From NCBI GenBank assembly GCA_036541255.1, contig JAZHDD010000062.1:1-46725 (forward strand): DNA of 46,725 nucleotides, read 5' to 3'. Numbering within the stretch: position 1 is the first letter of the stretch; each line of letters starts with the position of its first letter. The stretch comes from Paucidesulfovibrio sp036541255 (GTDB lineage Bacteria; Desulfobacterota; Desulfovibrionia; Desulfovibrionales; Desulfovibrionaceae). The notes below the pieces were generated by a model that saw only the letters and a program-made list of their open reading frames with translations, was not told the DNA's origin and did no database searches. Position numbers and translations under genes: made by a program. Of the stretch, positions 33,760-41,968 are shown piece by piece.

Positions 33760-35208
33760 TTATTTGCTGGGAACAGGGATGGTGATGAAGAAGTTCCGCG
33801 TTCCACGCCGCACCAGCAACAGGGCCGGGCGGTTGCCCGAGGCATCCACTGCCTTGCGGAAGGCTTCCACGTTTTCCATGGGCTCCTGGTTCACTTCCAG
33901 GATCACGTCGCCTCGAGTGAAGCCTTGCTGCGCTGCAACGGAACCGGGCTGGACATTGGTTACGAGCAGGCCGCGCGGAGATTCAAGGCCCAGGCGTTGT
34001 GCCTCTTCGGCGTTGACCGGACGCATGAACAGGCCGAGTTGGTCCGCCGCTTCCACCTTGGGCGCGGGCTGGCCGTTCTCGGCCTGGGCCACATTGTTGG
34101 ACCGTTCCTCCAGAACCACGTCCATTTCCTGGGTCTTGCCCTTGCGCACGACACTGACCTCAGCCTTGTCGCCGGGCAGGAGGCCGGCAATGATGCGCGC
34201 CAGTTCGTGCATGTCGGCCACGGGTTTGCCGTTGATGCCTACAATCACGTCGCCGGGCTTGATGCCCGCTTTTTGCGCAGGGTTGCCCGGGAACACGTCG
34301 GCCACGAGCACGCCCTTGGGCTCGCTGAGCCCCAGGGCTTTGGCCATCTGTTCGTCGATGTTCTGCATCTGGATGCCGAGCCAGCCGCGCCGCACGGTGT
34401 CGCCGTTGCGCAACTGCTCGATGACCTTGCGGGCCATGCTGCTGGGCGTGGCGAAACCCAGGCCCTGGCCTGCCGGAATGATGGCCGTGTTGATTCCCAC
34501 GACCTTGCCGTCCAGGTTCAGGAGCGGACCGCCCGAGTTGCCGGGGTTGATGCTGGCGTCGGTCTGGATGAAATTGTCAAAGGGACCCGCACCGATGACG
34601 CGGCCCGTTGCCGAGACAATGCCCGCGGTCACGGTATTGCTCAGGCCAAAGGGGTTGCCGATGGCCATGACCCATTCGCCCACACGGAGTTTGTCGGAAT
34701 CGGCGAACTCCAGGACGGTCAGGTCGGAAGCCTCGATCTTGACCAGGGCCAAGTCTGTTTCCGGGTCGCTTCCCACCACCTTGGCCGCGTAGGATTCGCC
34801 TCCCTGCAACTTGACCGAGATGGTGTCGGCTCCTTCGACAACGTGGTTGTTGGTCACGATGAAGCCGTCCGGGGAGATGATGAACCCCGAGCCGAGCGAA
34901 CTCTGCTCGCGCGGACCCTGCCGGAAAGGTGCGGGCATTCTGGGATCGTTGAAGAATTGTTCAAAGAACTCATCCAGAGGCGAACGACCTCGCTGGCCGA
35001 ACTGGAAAACCTGCGGGCCCTGCTGCACGGTCTTGGTGATGGAAATGTTCACCACGGCCTTGCCTGCCTTTTCCGCCAGGGTGGCGAAGTCGGGCAGGCT
35101 GATCTGGCCTTTTGCCTCGGAAAAGATGGGAAAGCCTGCCCAGGCCTGCGCAGGCAGGCTCAGAAGCAGGAACAGCACAATAAATTGAAAAGACTTACGA
35201 AATACCAT
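33760..35208 (-). CDS. degP: Periplasmic serine protease DegP/HtrA (Do-like)
   Basis: 482-aa exported protease. The signal peptide MVFRKSFQFIVLFLLLSLPA is followed by a trypsin-like domain with the catalytic triad H122 (TNNHVVEGAD), D152 (TDLALVKI) and S225 (GNSGGPL). Two PDZ domains follow, at about 260-355 and 380-475. GGAGGATTCCTC precedes the ATG. It degrades misfolded envelope proteins. A sigma-70 promoter is present upstream; no RpoE-like site was seen. Confidence 0.96.
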   Translation of the reverse strand: MVFRKSFQFIVLFLLLSLPAQAWAGFPIFSEAKGQISLPDFATLAEKAGKAVVNISITKTVQQGPQVFQFGQRGRSPLDEFFEQFFNDPRMPAPFRQGPREQSSLGSGFIISPDGFIVTNNHVVEGADTISVKLQGGESYAAKVVGSDPETDLALVKIEASDLTVLEFADSDKLRVGEWVMAIGNPFGLSNTVTAGIVSATGRVIGAGPFDNFIQTDASINPGNSGGPLLNLDGKVVGINTAIIPAGQGLGFATPSSMARKVIEQLRNGDTVRRGWLGIQMQNIDEQMAKALGLSEPKGVLVADVFPGNPAQKAGIKPGDVIVGINGKPVADMHELARIIAGLLPGDKAEVSVVRKGKTQEMDVVLEERSNNVAQAENGQPAPKVEAADQLGLFMRPVNAEEAQRLGLESPRGLLVTNVQPGSVAAQQGFTRGDVILEVNQEPMENVEAFRKAVDASGNRPALLLVRRGTRNFFITIPVPSK

Positions 35209-35265
35209 GAGGAATCCTCCGTTTACGCTTTCGGGAAAGCTGGAAGCGTGGCGGGTACGTTGTGG

Positions 35266-35293
35266 AGTATAAAACCTTTTGCGCGCTTGTAAA
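35266..35293 (-). promoter_or_regulatory. Probable sigma-70 promoter of degP
   Basis: On the minus strand TTTACA (complement 35288-35293) and TATACT (complement 35266-35271) lie 16 bp apart, about 55 bp before the ATG. A perfect dyad lies 15 bp further upstream at 35308-35324. Confidence 0.65.
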
Positions 35294-35307
35294 TAGCCTC
35301 GGGGCAT

Positions 35308-35324
35308 TGAGAATGAAATTCTCA
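35308..35324. promoter_or_regulatory. Perfect 7-bp dyad upstream of the degP promoter
   Basis: TGAGAAT-GAA-ATTCTCA is perfectly symmetric. Its position just upstream of the -35 fits an activator or repressor site. It resembles a Fur half-site pattern only in part; the 3-bp centre differs from the usual 1-bp centre, so the binding protein is not named. Confidence 0.4.
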
Positions 35325-35428
35325 TCGCATGAGCTACGTTCGAGGCAGGGGTTTGATCCCGCGACTTTCCCCTTGAACCCGAAGAGCGAATCAAGTACCG
35401 TGCTCCTCCCGCGAAGCAACGCGGAATC

Positions 35429-35505
<77 letters not shown>

Positions 35506-35516
35506 TTTTGCCGTGG

Positions 35517-35550
35517 AAAGGGTTTGCAGCAACCGCTGTGAGCCCTTTTT
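35517..35550 (+). terminator. Intrinsic terminator of tRNA-Arg
   Basis: AAAGGGTT pairs with AGCCCTTT (one G-T pair) and is followed by TT. It begins 12 bp after the tRNA. Confidence 0.7.
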
Positions 35551-35614
35551 GCCGTTTGCGGGGGGAGTGCCGGACAGTCCGAGGCATGCCCCGGCGTGAG
35601 ATCTCGCCCGCAGA

Positions 35615-35728
35615 CAGGGAAACAAGCACGGCGGTGGCAAGGGAATCGTCCGTGGCCAAATCCGTGCCGGACGCGGAAAGGGCCACGTCGCCGGACAGGT
35701 CGGACCAGGAGAGCAGGAGGTCACGCAT
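35615..35728 (-). pseudogene. Truncated 5' end of a Mu gp46-like phage gene
   Basis: ATG (35726-35728) with GGAGGTGCGCC upstream starts MRDLLLSWSDLSGDVAL and reads ATDDSLATAVLVSL to about residue 38, which is the N-terminus of the Mu gp46-like baseplate family. After that the frame loses the family's FTDRRA continuation and runs antisense through the tRNA-Arg. So only the first 38 codons remain. It lies inside the left copy of a 130-bp direct repeat; the right copy carries the same start joined to another coding sequence. Confidence 0.7.
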
Positions 35729-35751
35729 GGCGCACCTCCGGGGAGGGAGAG
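35622..35751. repeat. 130-bp direct repeat, left copy
   Basis: Matches 36677-36806 in the same orientation with only three substitutions (positions 35711, 35722 and 35742). It includes the first 35 codons and ribosome site of a gp46-like gene. The two copies are 1,055 bp apart start to start and flank two cargo genes. Confidence 0.95.
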
Positions 35752-35755
35752 GATG

Positions 35756-36025
35756 TTAAAACAACGAAAGACTGCCATCGCCGGGCATGGTAGCCCCTAG
35801 GCCGAAAGCGGCATAAAGCAGTAGTGACAAGAGGATCAAGGGAAGAATGCTGGATAAAACAACACGACGTCTCGTAGGCTTCCAAGCGGCACAGATCAAG
35901 CACAGAAGCCCAATCAAAGCCGACGCTCCTCCGAAAGAAAAAATCGGGGGTTTGCCCATGACAAGCATGATCGCCAGAAGGCAACTTATCAAAAAGAGAT
36001 AAAACCTTGCTATCGTGCCGCGCAT
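35756..36025 (-). CDS. Small membrane protein of the repeat-flanked cargo
   Basis: 89 aa with three hydrophobic segments (about 7-24, 30-46 and 55-74) and a basic patch WKPTRRR between the second and third. The ATG is two bases after the stop of the chimeric gene upstream, so both are probably one transcript. It ends 4 bp before the left repeat. No family recognised. Its position next to a DUF6402-like protein would allow a partner or immunity role, but nothing in the sequence proves it. The segment is more AT-rich than its surroundings. Confidence 0.6.
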   Translation of the reverse strand: MRGTIARFYLFLISCLLAIMLVMGKPPIFSFGGASALIGLLCLICAAWKPTRRRVVLSSILPLILLSLLLYAAFGLGATMPGDGSLSLF

Positions 36026-36027
36026 AA

Positions 36028-36783
36028 TTAGACCACATATTGATATTCCTCAAATTCCGCAAGGGGCCGTGGAGGCGCGAACACATAAAAATCTCCTCCT
36101 TGCCCATGTCTTGCTCTGAAATCATTAAACTTGGCATTGTCCACGTTGCCGGAAAAATCTGGCGCAACAAAACGCAACTCACTGCAATCCCAGCTTCCTA
36201 ACGGCTGCCCACCCAGAACCCACCAAAACCAGTTGTCCTCAAAGTCGAAATTGTCTTGAACGTATAAAGCAATTTTCGTCACCGTGATGCGATACGTCCA
36301 TTCTATCGCCAGAACAGGTTCCACATAACCTTTCGCAACAGCAAAGAGAGCAAATCTCGCCATGCTGGCGGTCAAACCGTCCACAGGAGATTGATTATCA
36401 ATAGTGATATGTTGGAAATATCCATGTCGTAGTGTTGTGGATTGTTCGTTTATAAAGTCAAATTCCTCCCTTCCCCCTGTCAATTTCTCGTTGTCCACGA
36501 GAATTTTTGCGAGTTCTGATTTAGCATTTGCTGAAAAGAGGTAATCCATGCTGGTTATGTTGTCCCATGCGGTGCGCACCCGCTCGTACTGCATCAGCCA
36601 GTCCCATTCCACGAAGCTGGGCTCGGCCGCGGGCAGCTCGTCCGCGTCGTCGGCGCGGCGGTCCGTGAAGACTGACACAAGCACGGCGGTGGCAAGGGAA
36701 TCGTCCGTGGCCAAATCCGTGCCGGACGCGGAAAGGGCCACGTCGCCGGACAGGTCGGACCAGGAAAGCAGGAGGTTACGCAT
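36028..36783 (-). CDS. Chimera: Mu gp46-like N-terminus joined to a DUF6402-like C-terminal part
   Basis: 251 aa. Residues 1 to about 51 (MRNLLLSWSDLSGDVAL...FTDRRADDADELPA) are the start of a Mu gp46-like phage baseplate protein. The rest is unrelated to gp46. It has VEWDWLMQYERVRTAW, then ITVTKIALYVQDNFDFE, QPLGSWD and FNDFRARHGQGGDFYVF, a motif order that I associate with DUF6402 proteins, which are often near secretion or toxin loci. The N-terminal third typical of DUF6402 is missing. So this looks like a recombination joint that puts a truncated cargo gene under the phage gene's start and ribosome site (GGAGGTGCGCC). Whether the product is functional is unknown. Confidence 0.6.
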   Translation of the reverse strand: MRNLLLSWSDLSGDVALSASGTDLATDDSLATAVLVSVFTDRRADDADELPAAEPSFVEWDWLMQYERVRTAWDNITSMDYLFSANAKSELAKILVDNEKLTGGREEFDFINEQSTTLRHGYFQHITIDNQSPVDGLTASMARFALFAVAKGYVEPVLAIEWTYRITVTKIALYVQDNFDFEDNWFWWVLGGQPLGSWDCSELRFVAPDFSGNVDNAKFNDFRARHGQGGDFYVFAPPRPLAEFEEYQYVV

Positions 36784-36806
36784 GGCGCACCTCCGGAGAG
36801 GGAGAG
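36677..36806. repeat. 130-bp direct repeat, right copy
   Basis: Partner of 35622-35751 (127 of 130 identical). Here the repeat continues into a longer gp46-like stretch (to about residue 51) before the coding sequence diverges. Near identity including codon third positions means recent duplication or gene conversion. Confidence 0.95.
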
Positions 36807-36864
36807 TGGCGAACAGTTCCTGTTTTATCCCGGGCTGTCTTCGGGCAGATACCCTGAAACGCAA

Positions 36865-36889
36865 GGACCCGCACACGATGTGCGGGTCC
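36865..36889 (-). terminator. Hairpin downstream of tdh
   Basis: GGACCCGCACA pairs perfectly with TGTGCGGGTCC around three bases. On the minus strand it is followed by TTGCGTTTC. It lies 110 bp past the tdh stop and 80 bp before the gp46-like chimera, and most likely terminates kbl-tdh. No gene was found in the 217-bp gap 36784-37000. Confidence 0.65.
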
Positions 36890-37000
36890 AGTCCGTGTCC
36901 GGGCGTCGTTCACACGCCCGCGTCAGGAGGAGTAGACGGGATGTCCGTTGCGCGGTGTAACCCATCATCCTGAACTATTTGCAAGAGTACTATGTTGCTC

Positions 37001-38065
37001 TTAAGCTCCCCAATCCAGGATGACCTTGCCGCTCATGCCCGTGCGCATGACGTCGAAAGCCTGCTGGAATTCGCCGATGGGGAAACGGTGGGTGATGGCT
37101 GGCGCCACGTCCAATCCGCTTTGCAGCATAGAACTCATCTTGTACCAGGTCTCAAACATTTCGCGGCCATAAATGCCCTTGAGCAGCAGCCCCTTGAAGA
37201 CCACTTCGTTCCAGTCGATGGCGGTCTCACCGGGCAGGATGCCGAGCAGGGCGACCTTGGCCCCGTAGTTCATCTTTTCCAGCATCTGCCGGAACGCGGC
37301 CGGGTTGCCGGACATCTCCAGACCCACGTCAAAGCCCTCGACCATGCCGAGGTCGTTCATGGTTTCGGCGAGGTCCTGGCGGGTCACGTTCACAGCGCGA
37401 CTCGCGCCGAGCTGCTTGGCCAGATTCAATCGGTAGTCGTTCACGTCGGTAATGACCACGTGGCGCGCACCCGCATAACGGGCAATGGCCACGGCCATCA
37501 TGCCGATGGGGCCAGCCCCGGTGATGAGCACGTCTTCGCCGACGAGATCGAAGGAAAGGGCCGTGTGCGTGGCGTTGCCCAGGGGATCGAGCACCGCGCC
37601 CAGGTCATCGGAAATGGATTCGGGCAGTTTGAACACGTTCACGGCAGGCACACTGAGGTATTCGGCAAAGCAGCCGGGCCGGTTCACGCCCACGCCCACG
37701 GTGTTGCGGCAGAGGTGGCGTTTGCCTGCGCGGCAGTTGCGGCAATGTCCGCAGGTGACGTGCCCTTCGGCGGAAACCCTGTCTCCGGGCTTGAGCCCCC
37801 GCACTTCGGACCCCACGGCCACGACCTCGCCCGCGAATTCATGGCCCACGGCCATGGGCACGGGAATGGTCTTCTGCGCCCACTGGTCCCAGTTGTAAAT
37901 ATGAATATCCGTGCCGCAGATGGCGGTTTTGCGGATACGGATCAGGGCGTCGTTGTGGCCGCATTCCGGTACGGGAATCTCTTCCAGCCAGATGCCCGGT
38001 TCGGCCTTGCTTTTGACCAGGGCCTTCATGACGGCGGGGAGTTTGTTGCTTGTCTGTTTGGCCAT
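37001..38065 (-). CDS. tdh: L-threonine 3-dehydrogenase
   Basis: 354-aa zinc-dependent dehydrogenase. Catalytic zinc ligands C50 and H75-E76, structural zinc cysteines C105/C108/C111/C119, and NAD-binding GAGPIG near 185. It is colinear with E. coli Tdh apart from a 12-residue N-terminal extension; GGGGGAAAC precedes the first ATG, while the E. coli-like MKAL start lacks a clear site. It oxidises L-threonine to 2-amino-3-ketobutyrate, which Kbl then cleaves. It follows kbl by 8 bp. Confidence 0.96.
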   Translation of the reverse strand: MAKQTSNKLPAVMKALVKSKAEPGIWLEEIPVPECGHNDALIRIRKTAICGTDIHIYNWDQWAQKTIPVPMAVGHEFAGEVVAVGSEVRGLKPGDRVSAEGHVTCGHCRNCRAGKRHLCRNTVGVGVNRPGCFAEYLSVPAVNVFKLPESISDDLGAVLDPLGNATHTALSFDLVGEDVLITGAGPIGMMAVAIARYAGARHVVITDVNDYRLNLAKQLGASRAVNVTRQDLAETMNDLGMVEGFDVGLEMSGNPAAFRQMLEKMNYGAKVALLGILPGETAIDWNEVVFKGLLLKGIYGREMFETWYKMSSMLQSGLDVAPAITHRFPIGEFQQAFDVMRTGMSGKVILDWGA

Positions 38066-38073
38066 GTTTCCCC

Positions 38074-39264
38074 CTACTTGATGACGCCAAGGTCGCGGCC
38101 GACCCGGACAAAGGCGTTCACGGCCTTTTCGACCTGGGCCGAAGAGTGGGCCGCGCACATCTGGGTGCGGATGCGGGCCTTGCCCTGGGGCACGACCGGG
38201 TAGCTGAAGCCGATGACGTAGACGCCTTCGCCCAGAAGCCGGGCCGCCATTTCCTGGGCCAGCCTGGCGTCGCCGAGCATGACCGGGATGATGGGATGGT
38301 CCGCCCCGGCCAGGGTGAAGCCCGTTTCGGTCATGGCCGAACGGAACAGACGGCTGTTTTCCTCCAGCCGTTTGCGTAGGTCGTTGGGCTGCTCCATGAG
38401 GTCCAAGGCAGCGATGGAGCCAGCCGCAATGGAAGGACAGAGCGTGTTGGAAAAAAGATAGGGGCGGGAGCGCTGGCGCAGCCACTCCACGATTTCGGCC
38501 CGGCCTGAAGTGTAGCCGCCGGATGCGCCGCCCAAGGCTTTGCCCAGGGTGCCGGTGAGGATATCGATGCGACCCATGACACCGCAGTATTCGTGTGTGC
38601 CTCGGCCGTTTGCGCCGAGCACTCCCGTGGCGTGGGAATCATCCACCATGGTCAGGGCGCCGTATTTTTCGGCCAGATCGCAAAGCGCGGGCAGGTCGGC
38701 GATGATACCGTCCATGGAGAACACGCCGTCCGTGACGATGAGCTTGTGACGGCAATCCGAGGCGGCCTGGAGTTGCGTTTCCAGGTCGGCCATGTCGTTG
38801 TTTTTGTAGCGGAACCTTTGGGCCTTGCAGAGCCGCACCCCGTCGATGATGGAGGCGTGGTTCAGGGCGTCGGAAATGATGGCGTCTTCCGGGCCGAGCA
38901 GGGCTTCGAACAGGCCGCCGTTGGCGTCGAAGCAGGAGCCGTAGAGGATGGTGTCCTCGGTGCCGAGGAAGGAGGAAAGCCGTTTTTCCAGATGCTTGTG
39001 GATTTCGTGAGTGCCGCAGATGAAGCGGACCGAGGCCATGCCGTACCCGTACTTGTCCTGGGCGGCTTGTGCGGCTTCCCTCAATCGGGGATGATTGGCG
39101 AGGCCCAGGTAGTTGTTGGCGCAGAAATTAAGGGCCTGCTGGCCGTCGGCCAGACTGATCAGCGCCTGTTGCGGCGAGGTGATGACACGTTCGGCCTTGT
39201 ACAGGCCTGTGGCGCGCAACTCATCGGTCTGTTTGCGCAACTGTTCCATAAGCGGGTGCGGCAT
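38074..39264 (-). CDS. kbl: Glycine C-acetyltransferase (2-amino-3-ketobutyrate CoA ligase)
   Basis: 396-aa PLP enzyme of the alpha-oxoamine synthase family. The PLP lysine is K242 in TGTLGKALGGASGG; DDSHATGVLG and SDALNHASIIDG are also diagnostic. It splits 2-amino-3-ketobutyrate with CoA into glycine and acetyl-CoA. With tdh it forms the threonine degradation operon on the minus strand, divergent from an Lrp-family gene. Confidence 0.97.
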   Translation of the reverse strand: MPHPLMEQLRKQTDELRATGLYKAERVITSPQQALISLADGQQALNFCANNYLGLANHPRLREAAQAAQDKYGYGMASVRFICGTHEIHKHLEKRLSSFLGTEDTILYGSCFDANGGLFEALLGPEDAIISDALNHASIIDGVRLCKAQRFRYKNNDMADLETQLQAASDCRHKLIVTDGVFSMDGIIADLPALCDLAEKYGALTMVDDSHATGVLGANGRGTHEYCGVMGRIDILTGTLGKALGGASGGYTSGRAEIVEWLRQRSRPYLFSNTLCPSIAAGSIAALDLMEQPNDLRKRLEENSRLFRSAMTETGFTLAGADHPIIPVMLGDARLAQEMAARLLGEGVYVIGFSYPVVPQGKARIRTQMCAAHSSAQVEKAVNAFVRVGRDLGVIK

Positions 39265-39341
39265 GATTTGTCTCTTTCCTCCGTAGGCGGGGGCTTACTG
39301 CCCCATATACTCGATCGAGAGGGAAGCCGACATTATTTTTC

Positions 39342-39370
39342 TTGTCAAGTAAAAAAAATGTGTCTAAATT
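39342..39370 (+). promoter_or_regulatory. Probable sigma-70 promoter of the Lrp-family gene
   Basis: TTGTCA (39342-39347), 17 bp, TAAATT (39365-39370). The spacer is AT-rich with eight A in a row, as favoured by Lrp proteins. A perfect TTGACA for the opposite strand overlaps the -35 (complement 39343-39348) but has no good -10. The 223-bp divergent region to kbl holds no gene. Confidence 0.6.
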
Positions 39371-39487
39371 GCTCATATCGCATTTCGCAGGCGCAAAAAC
39401 CCTTGACCGATCGACGTGGAGAGCGCTTCGGCTTCGGATGGGGGGACACCGCAGCAGCAATGCGCAAACTACGCGTAGGGAGATTGC

Positions 39488-39949
39488 ATGGACAAGCCGC
39501 TGAACCTCGATCACATCGACCGGGCCATCATACAAGAGTTGCAACGGGATGGCCGCGCCTCCTACAAGAGCATCGCGCGCAAGCTGGGCGTTTCGGACGG
39601 CACGGTGCGCTTGCGGACCGAGCGCATGATGGAGTGCGGTTATCTGCGCATTTCCGCTTCGGTGAACCCGCTCTATTTCGAGAACACCCTCACGGCCATC
39701 ATCGGCATTCACCTGGACAAGCAGGTGGACCGGGAAATCATGGAAAAGGTTTCCCAGTGCAGCGGGGTGCAGTCTGTGATTAACGTCACGGGCCGTTACG
39801 ACCTCATGGTGGAATTGTCCGTGTCCTCGCGTTCCAACCTGAAGCGCTTTTTGGTGGACGACCTTCAGGCCCTCGGCGGCGTGGTCTCCACTGAAACCTA
39901 CCTGTACCTGGAAGCCATCAACAAATGGGTGGAACACAAGGAAAAGTAG
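39488..39949 (+). CDS. Lrp/AsnC-family transcriptional regulator
   Basis: 153-aa regulator: HTH_AsnC domain (about 6-60, LDHIDRAIIQELQRDGRASYKSIARKLGVSDGTVRLR, split by turns) and a ligand-binding RAM domain (about 68-145). AGGGAG stands before the ATG. It is divergent from kbl-tdh, so it likely controls threonine/glycine breakdown in response to an amino acid (inference from position). Confidence 0.93.
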   Translation: MDKPLNLDHIDRAIIQELQRDGRASYKSIARKLGVSDGTVRLRTERMMECGYLRISASVNPLYFENTLTAIIGIHLDKQVDREIMEKVSQCSGVQSVINVTGRYDLMVELSVSSRSNLKRFLVDDLQALGGVVSTETYLYLEAINKWVEHKEK

Positions 39950-39973
39950 GGGCGCGTTGCTTCGTGAACATGC

Positions 39974-40000
39974 AAGGCCAGGAAATCCTGGCCTTTTTTT
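39974..40000 (+). terminator. Intrinsic terminator of the Lrp-family gene
   Basis: AAGGCCAGGA pairs with TCCTGGCCTT and is followed by further T residues (seven in all). It begins 25 bp after the stop. Confidence 0.93.
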
Positions 40001-40060
40001 GTCGTAGTGAGCAGCCTACCCCCTCTTTACGGGATACCGGCAAGACGATACTGGAGGCGC

Positions 40061-41968
40061 ATGAGCATCATACGCACGACCTGCACCCGGCATTGCGGCA
40101 ACGGCTGCGGCCTGCTTGTGGAACGGCGGGCGAACGGCCTGCACGTCAAGGGCGATCCCGAGCATCCGGTCACACATGGCTTTGTTTGCGCCAAGACGGC
40201 ACGATTCGGCGAACGGCTCTTTGCCCCGGACCGCGTCACAACCCCTCTGATCCGGGGGGACGGTGAACTGCGTGAGGCTTCCTGGGACGAGGCCCTGACC
40301 CTGGCCGCGGAGCGCATCCAGGCCTTGTGTTCCTGCCCGGAGCGCATGCTGCACATCTTTTATGTCGCTTCCTACGGGGTCTTGTTCCGCGCCTCGCCCT
40401 ATCTCTTCGGCCGATTGGGCGCTGCCGACACTTCGGGCGACTATTGCCTGGACGCGGGCATCGAGGCGTCGCGCCTGGATTTCGGGACGCTGGACCAGCC
40501 CGGCTTCGAAAATCTGCATGCGGCCCGGCATATCGTGAACTGGGGGCGGAACATGGACGCGGGCGCCATGATCTGCGGCCGGTTCGTGGCCGAGGCCCGG
40601 CGCAGGGGGGCGCGGGTCCTGGCCGTGAGTCCCGGGGACAAGGGCTTCCGCGCCCATGCCGAACATGTGGTGGTCATCCGGCCCGGCACGGATCGCTTTC
40701 TGGCTTTGGCCGTGCTCAAGTTGCTGGCGGAGCAGGGCGTGTTGCCTGATTTGTCCGGCCGGTTTTATGGTCACGGAGATTTTGTTAATATTATGCAGGC
40801 GTGGAGCCTGGACCGGTTGCTGGAGGCCTGTGGCGTGTCCCTGGAGGATGCGCAGCGCGTGGCTGAAGCGTACGGGGACGGCCCGACGGCAACGCTCATC
40901 GGTCGGGGCCTGCAACGCTATGCCCACGGCGGGGAGAACGTGCGCTGCATCGACGCCTTGGCCTTGCTCACGGGCAATGTGGGCGAAACGGGCAACGGCG
41001 TGTATTTCAGCCGGGGCGATATCGGCCATATCGATTATTCCTGGCACGAGCGTCCTGCGCCCGCGCCGCGCCGTTTCCCGATGCACGACCTGGCCGGGAG
41101 CCTGCGTGCGGCCGAGCGGGCCGGAGAGCCCGTGGAACTGGTCTGGATCGAGGGCACCAACACCGTAACCATGTCGCCAAACAGCCGCGCCCTGGCCCAG
41201 GCCCTGGAACGCCCGTTTGTCATTGCTGTGGAGCCGTTCCTGAACGATACGGCCCTGGTCGCGGACCTTATTCTGCCGCCCGCCTTGATGTGGGAATGGG
41301 AAGATGTGACGCGCTGTTCCGTGCATGATTACGTGCACCATTCCGCCCAGGTGCTGGACCCGCCCCGGGGCTGCCTGTCCAACTTCGAGATTTCCCGGCA
41401 GGTTGCTCTCCGCCTGGACCCTCCCCTGGACTTTCCTTCGTCCGAACAGGTGTTGCGTCGCGCTTTGGACGCTCCGAACCTGTGTACGGACCTGGATGAC
41501 CTGCGTGAACGAACCTGGCTGGAGTCGCGGCCCCGGTCCCTGCCCTGGCAGGGGATGCGTTCGGCCCATGCGGACGGTCTGTTTCGCCTGCCCGAGGCGC
41601 TGCATTCCGAACCGGCTGCGCCCGAAGGCTATCCGTTGCGGCTGCTCAGCCTGGGCCGCAAGGAATACCTGCTTTCCCAGATTCCCGAAGACGTGCAGCT
41701 CGACGGTCCGGAGCGGGCCTTTGTGGCACCGGAATGCTTTGCCGTGGCCGGGCTGGACAGAAGCAGGCCCGTTTTCCTGGCCACTGAATTGGGCCGCCTG
41801 GAAGTGCGGCTGAAAGACCTGCCCGGACTGCACCCGGACGCGGTGCTGGTGGGCCGGGGAGGCTGGATGAAATGCGGCCGGGGCTTGAATGCCTTGATCG
41901 GTCCGCACGAGGGCGATCTGGCCGGGCAGTGCGCCTACTATGCCCAGTTCTGCCGTTTGGAGAACTGA
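40061..41968 (+). CDS. Molybdopterin oxidoreductase (DMSO reductase family), orphan
   Basis: 635-aa cytoplasmic enzyme without Tat signal. The N-terminal [4Fe-4S] motif is C8/C12/C16/C43. The molybdopterin domains follow (GRNMDAGAMICGRF, VSPGDKGFRAHAEHVVVIRPGTD, LLTGNVGETGNGVYFSRGDIGHI, EGTNTVTMSPNS, EPFLNDTALVADLILPPALMWEWEDVT), and a C-terminal MGD-binding domain from about 515. A Cys in DYCLDAGIEA (near residue 127) is the likely Mo ligand; no in-frame TGA codon interrupts the gene. The start is supported by GGAGGCGC. No electron-transfer subunits or chaperone are adjacent, so the substrate is not clear. It is shorter than formate dehydrogenases. The stop (TGA) abuts the EAL gene's stop. 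Confidence 0.88.
   Translation: MSIIRTTCTRHCGNGCGLLVERRANGLHVKGDPEHPVTHGFVCAKTARFGERLFAPDRVTTPLIRGDGELREASWDEALTLAAERIQALCSCPERMLHIFYVASYGVLFRASPYLFGRLGAADTSGDYCLDAGIEASRLDFGTLDQPGFENLHAARHIVNWGRNMDAGAMICGRFVAEARRRGARVLAVSPGDKGFRAHAEHVVVIRPGTDRFLALAVLKLLAEQGVLPDLSGRFYGHGDFVNIMQAWSLDRLLEACGVSLEDAQRVAEAYGDGPTATLIGRGLQRYAHGGENVRCIDALALLTGNVGETGNGVYFSRGDIGHIDYSWHERPAPAPRRFPMHDLAGSLRAAERAGEPVELVWIEGTNTVTMSPNSRALAQALERPFVIAVEPFLNDTALVADLILPPALMWEWEDVTRCSVHDYVHHSAQVLDPPRGCLSNFEISRQVALRLDPPLDFPSSEQVLRRALDAPNLCTDLDDLRERTWLESRPRSLPWQGMRSAHADGLFRLPEALHSEPAAPEGYPLRLLSLGRKEYLLSQIPEDVQLDGPERAFVAPECFAVAGLDRSRPVFLATELGRLEVRLKDLPGLHPDAVLVGRGGWMKCGRGLNALIGPHEGDLAGQCAYYAQFCRLEN

Noticed and set aside
35335..35400. 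tRNA-like fragment (GTTTGATCCC and TTGAACCC) upstream of tRNA-Arg
   Set aside because: No acceptor or anticodon stem can be built; resemblance to a T loop only.
40061..41968. Selenocysteine codon in the molybdopterin enzyme
   Set aside because: No in-frame TGA exists inside the gene; the Mo-ligand position appears to be Cys.
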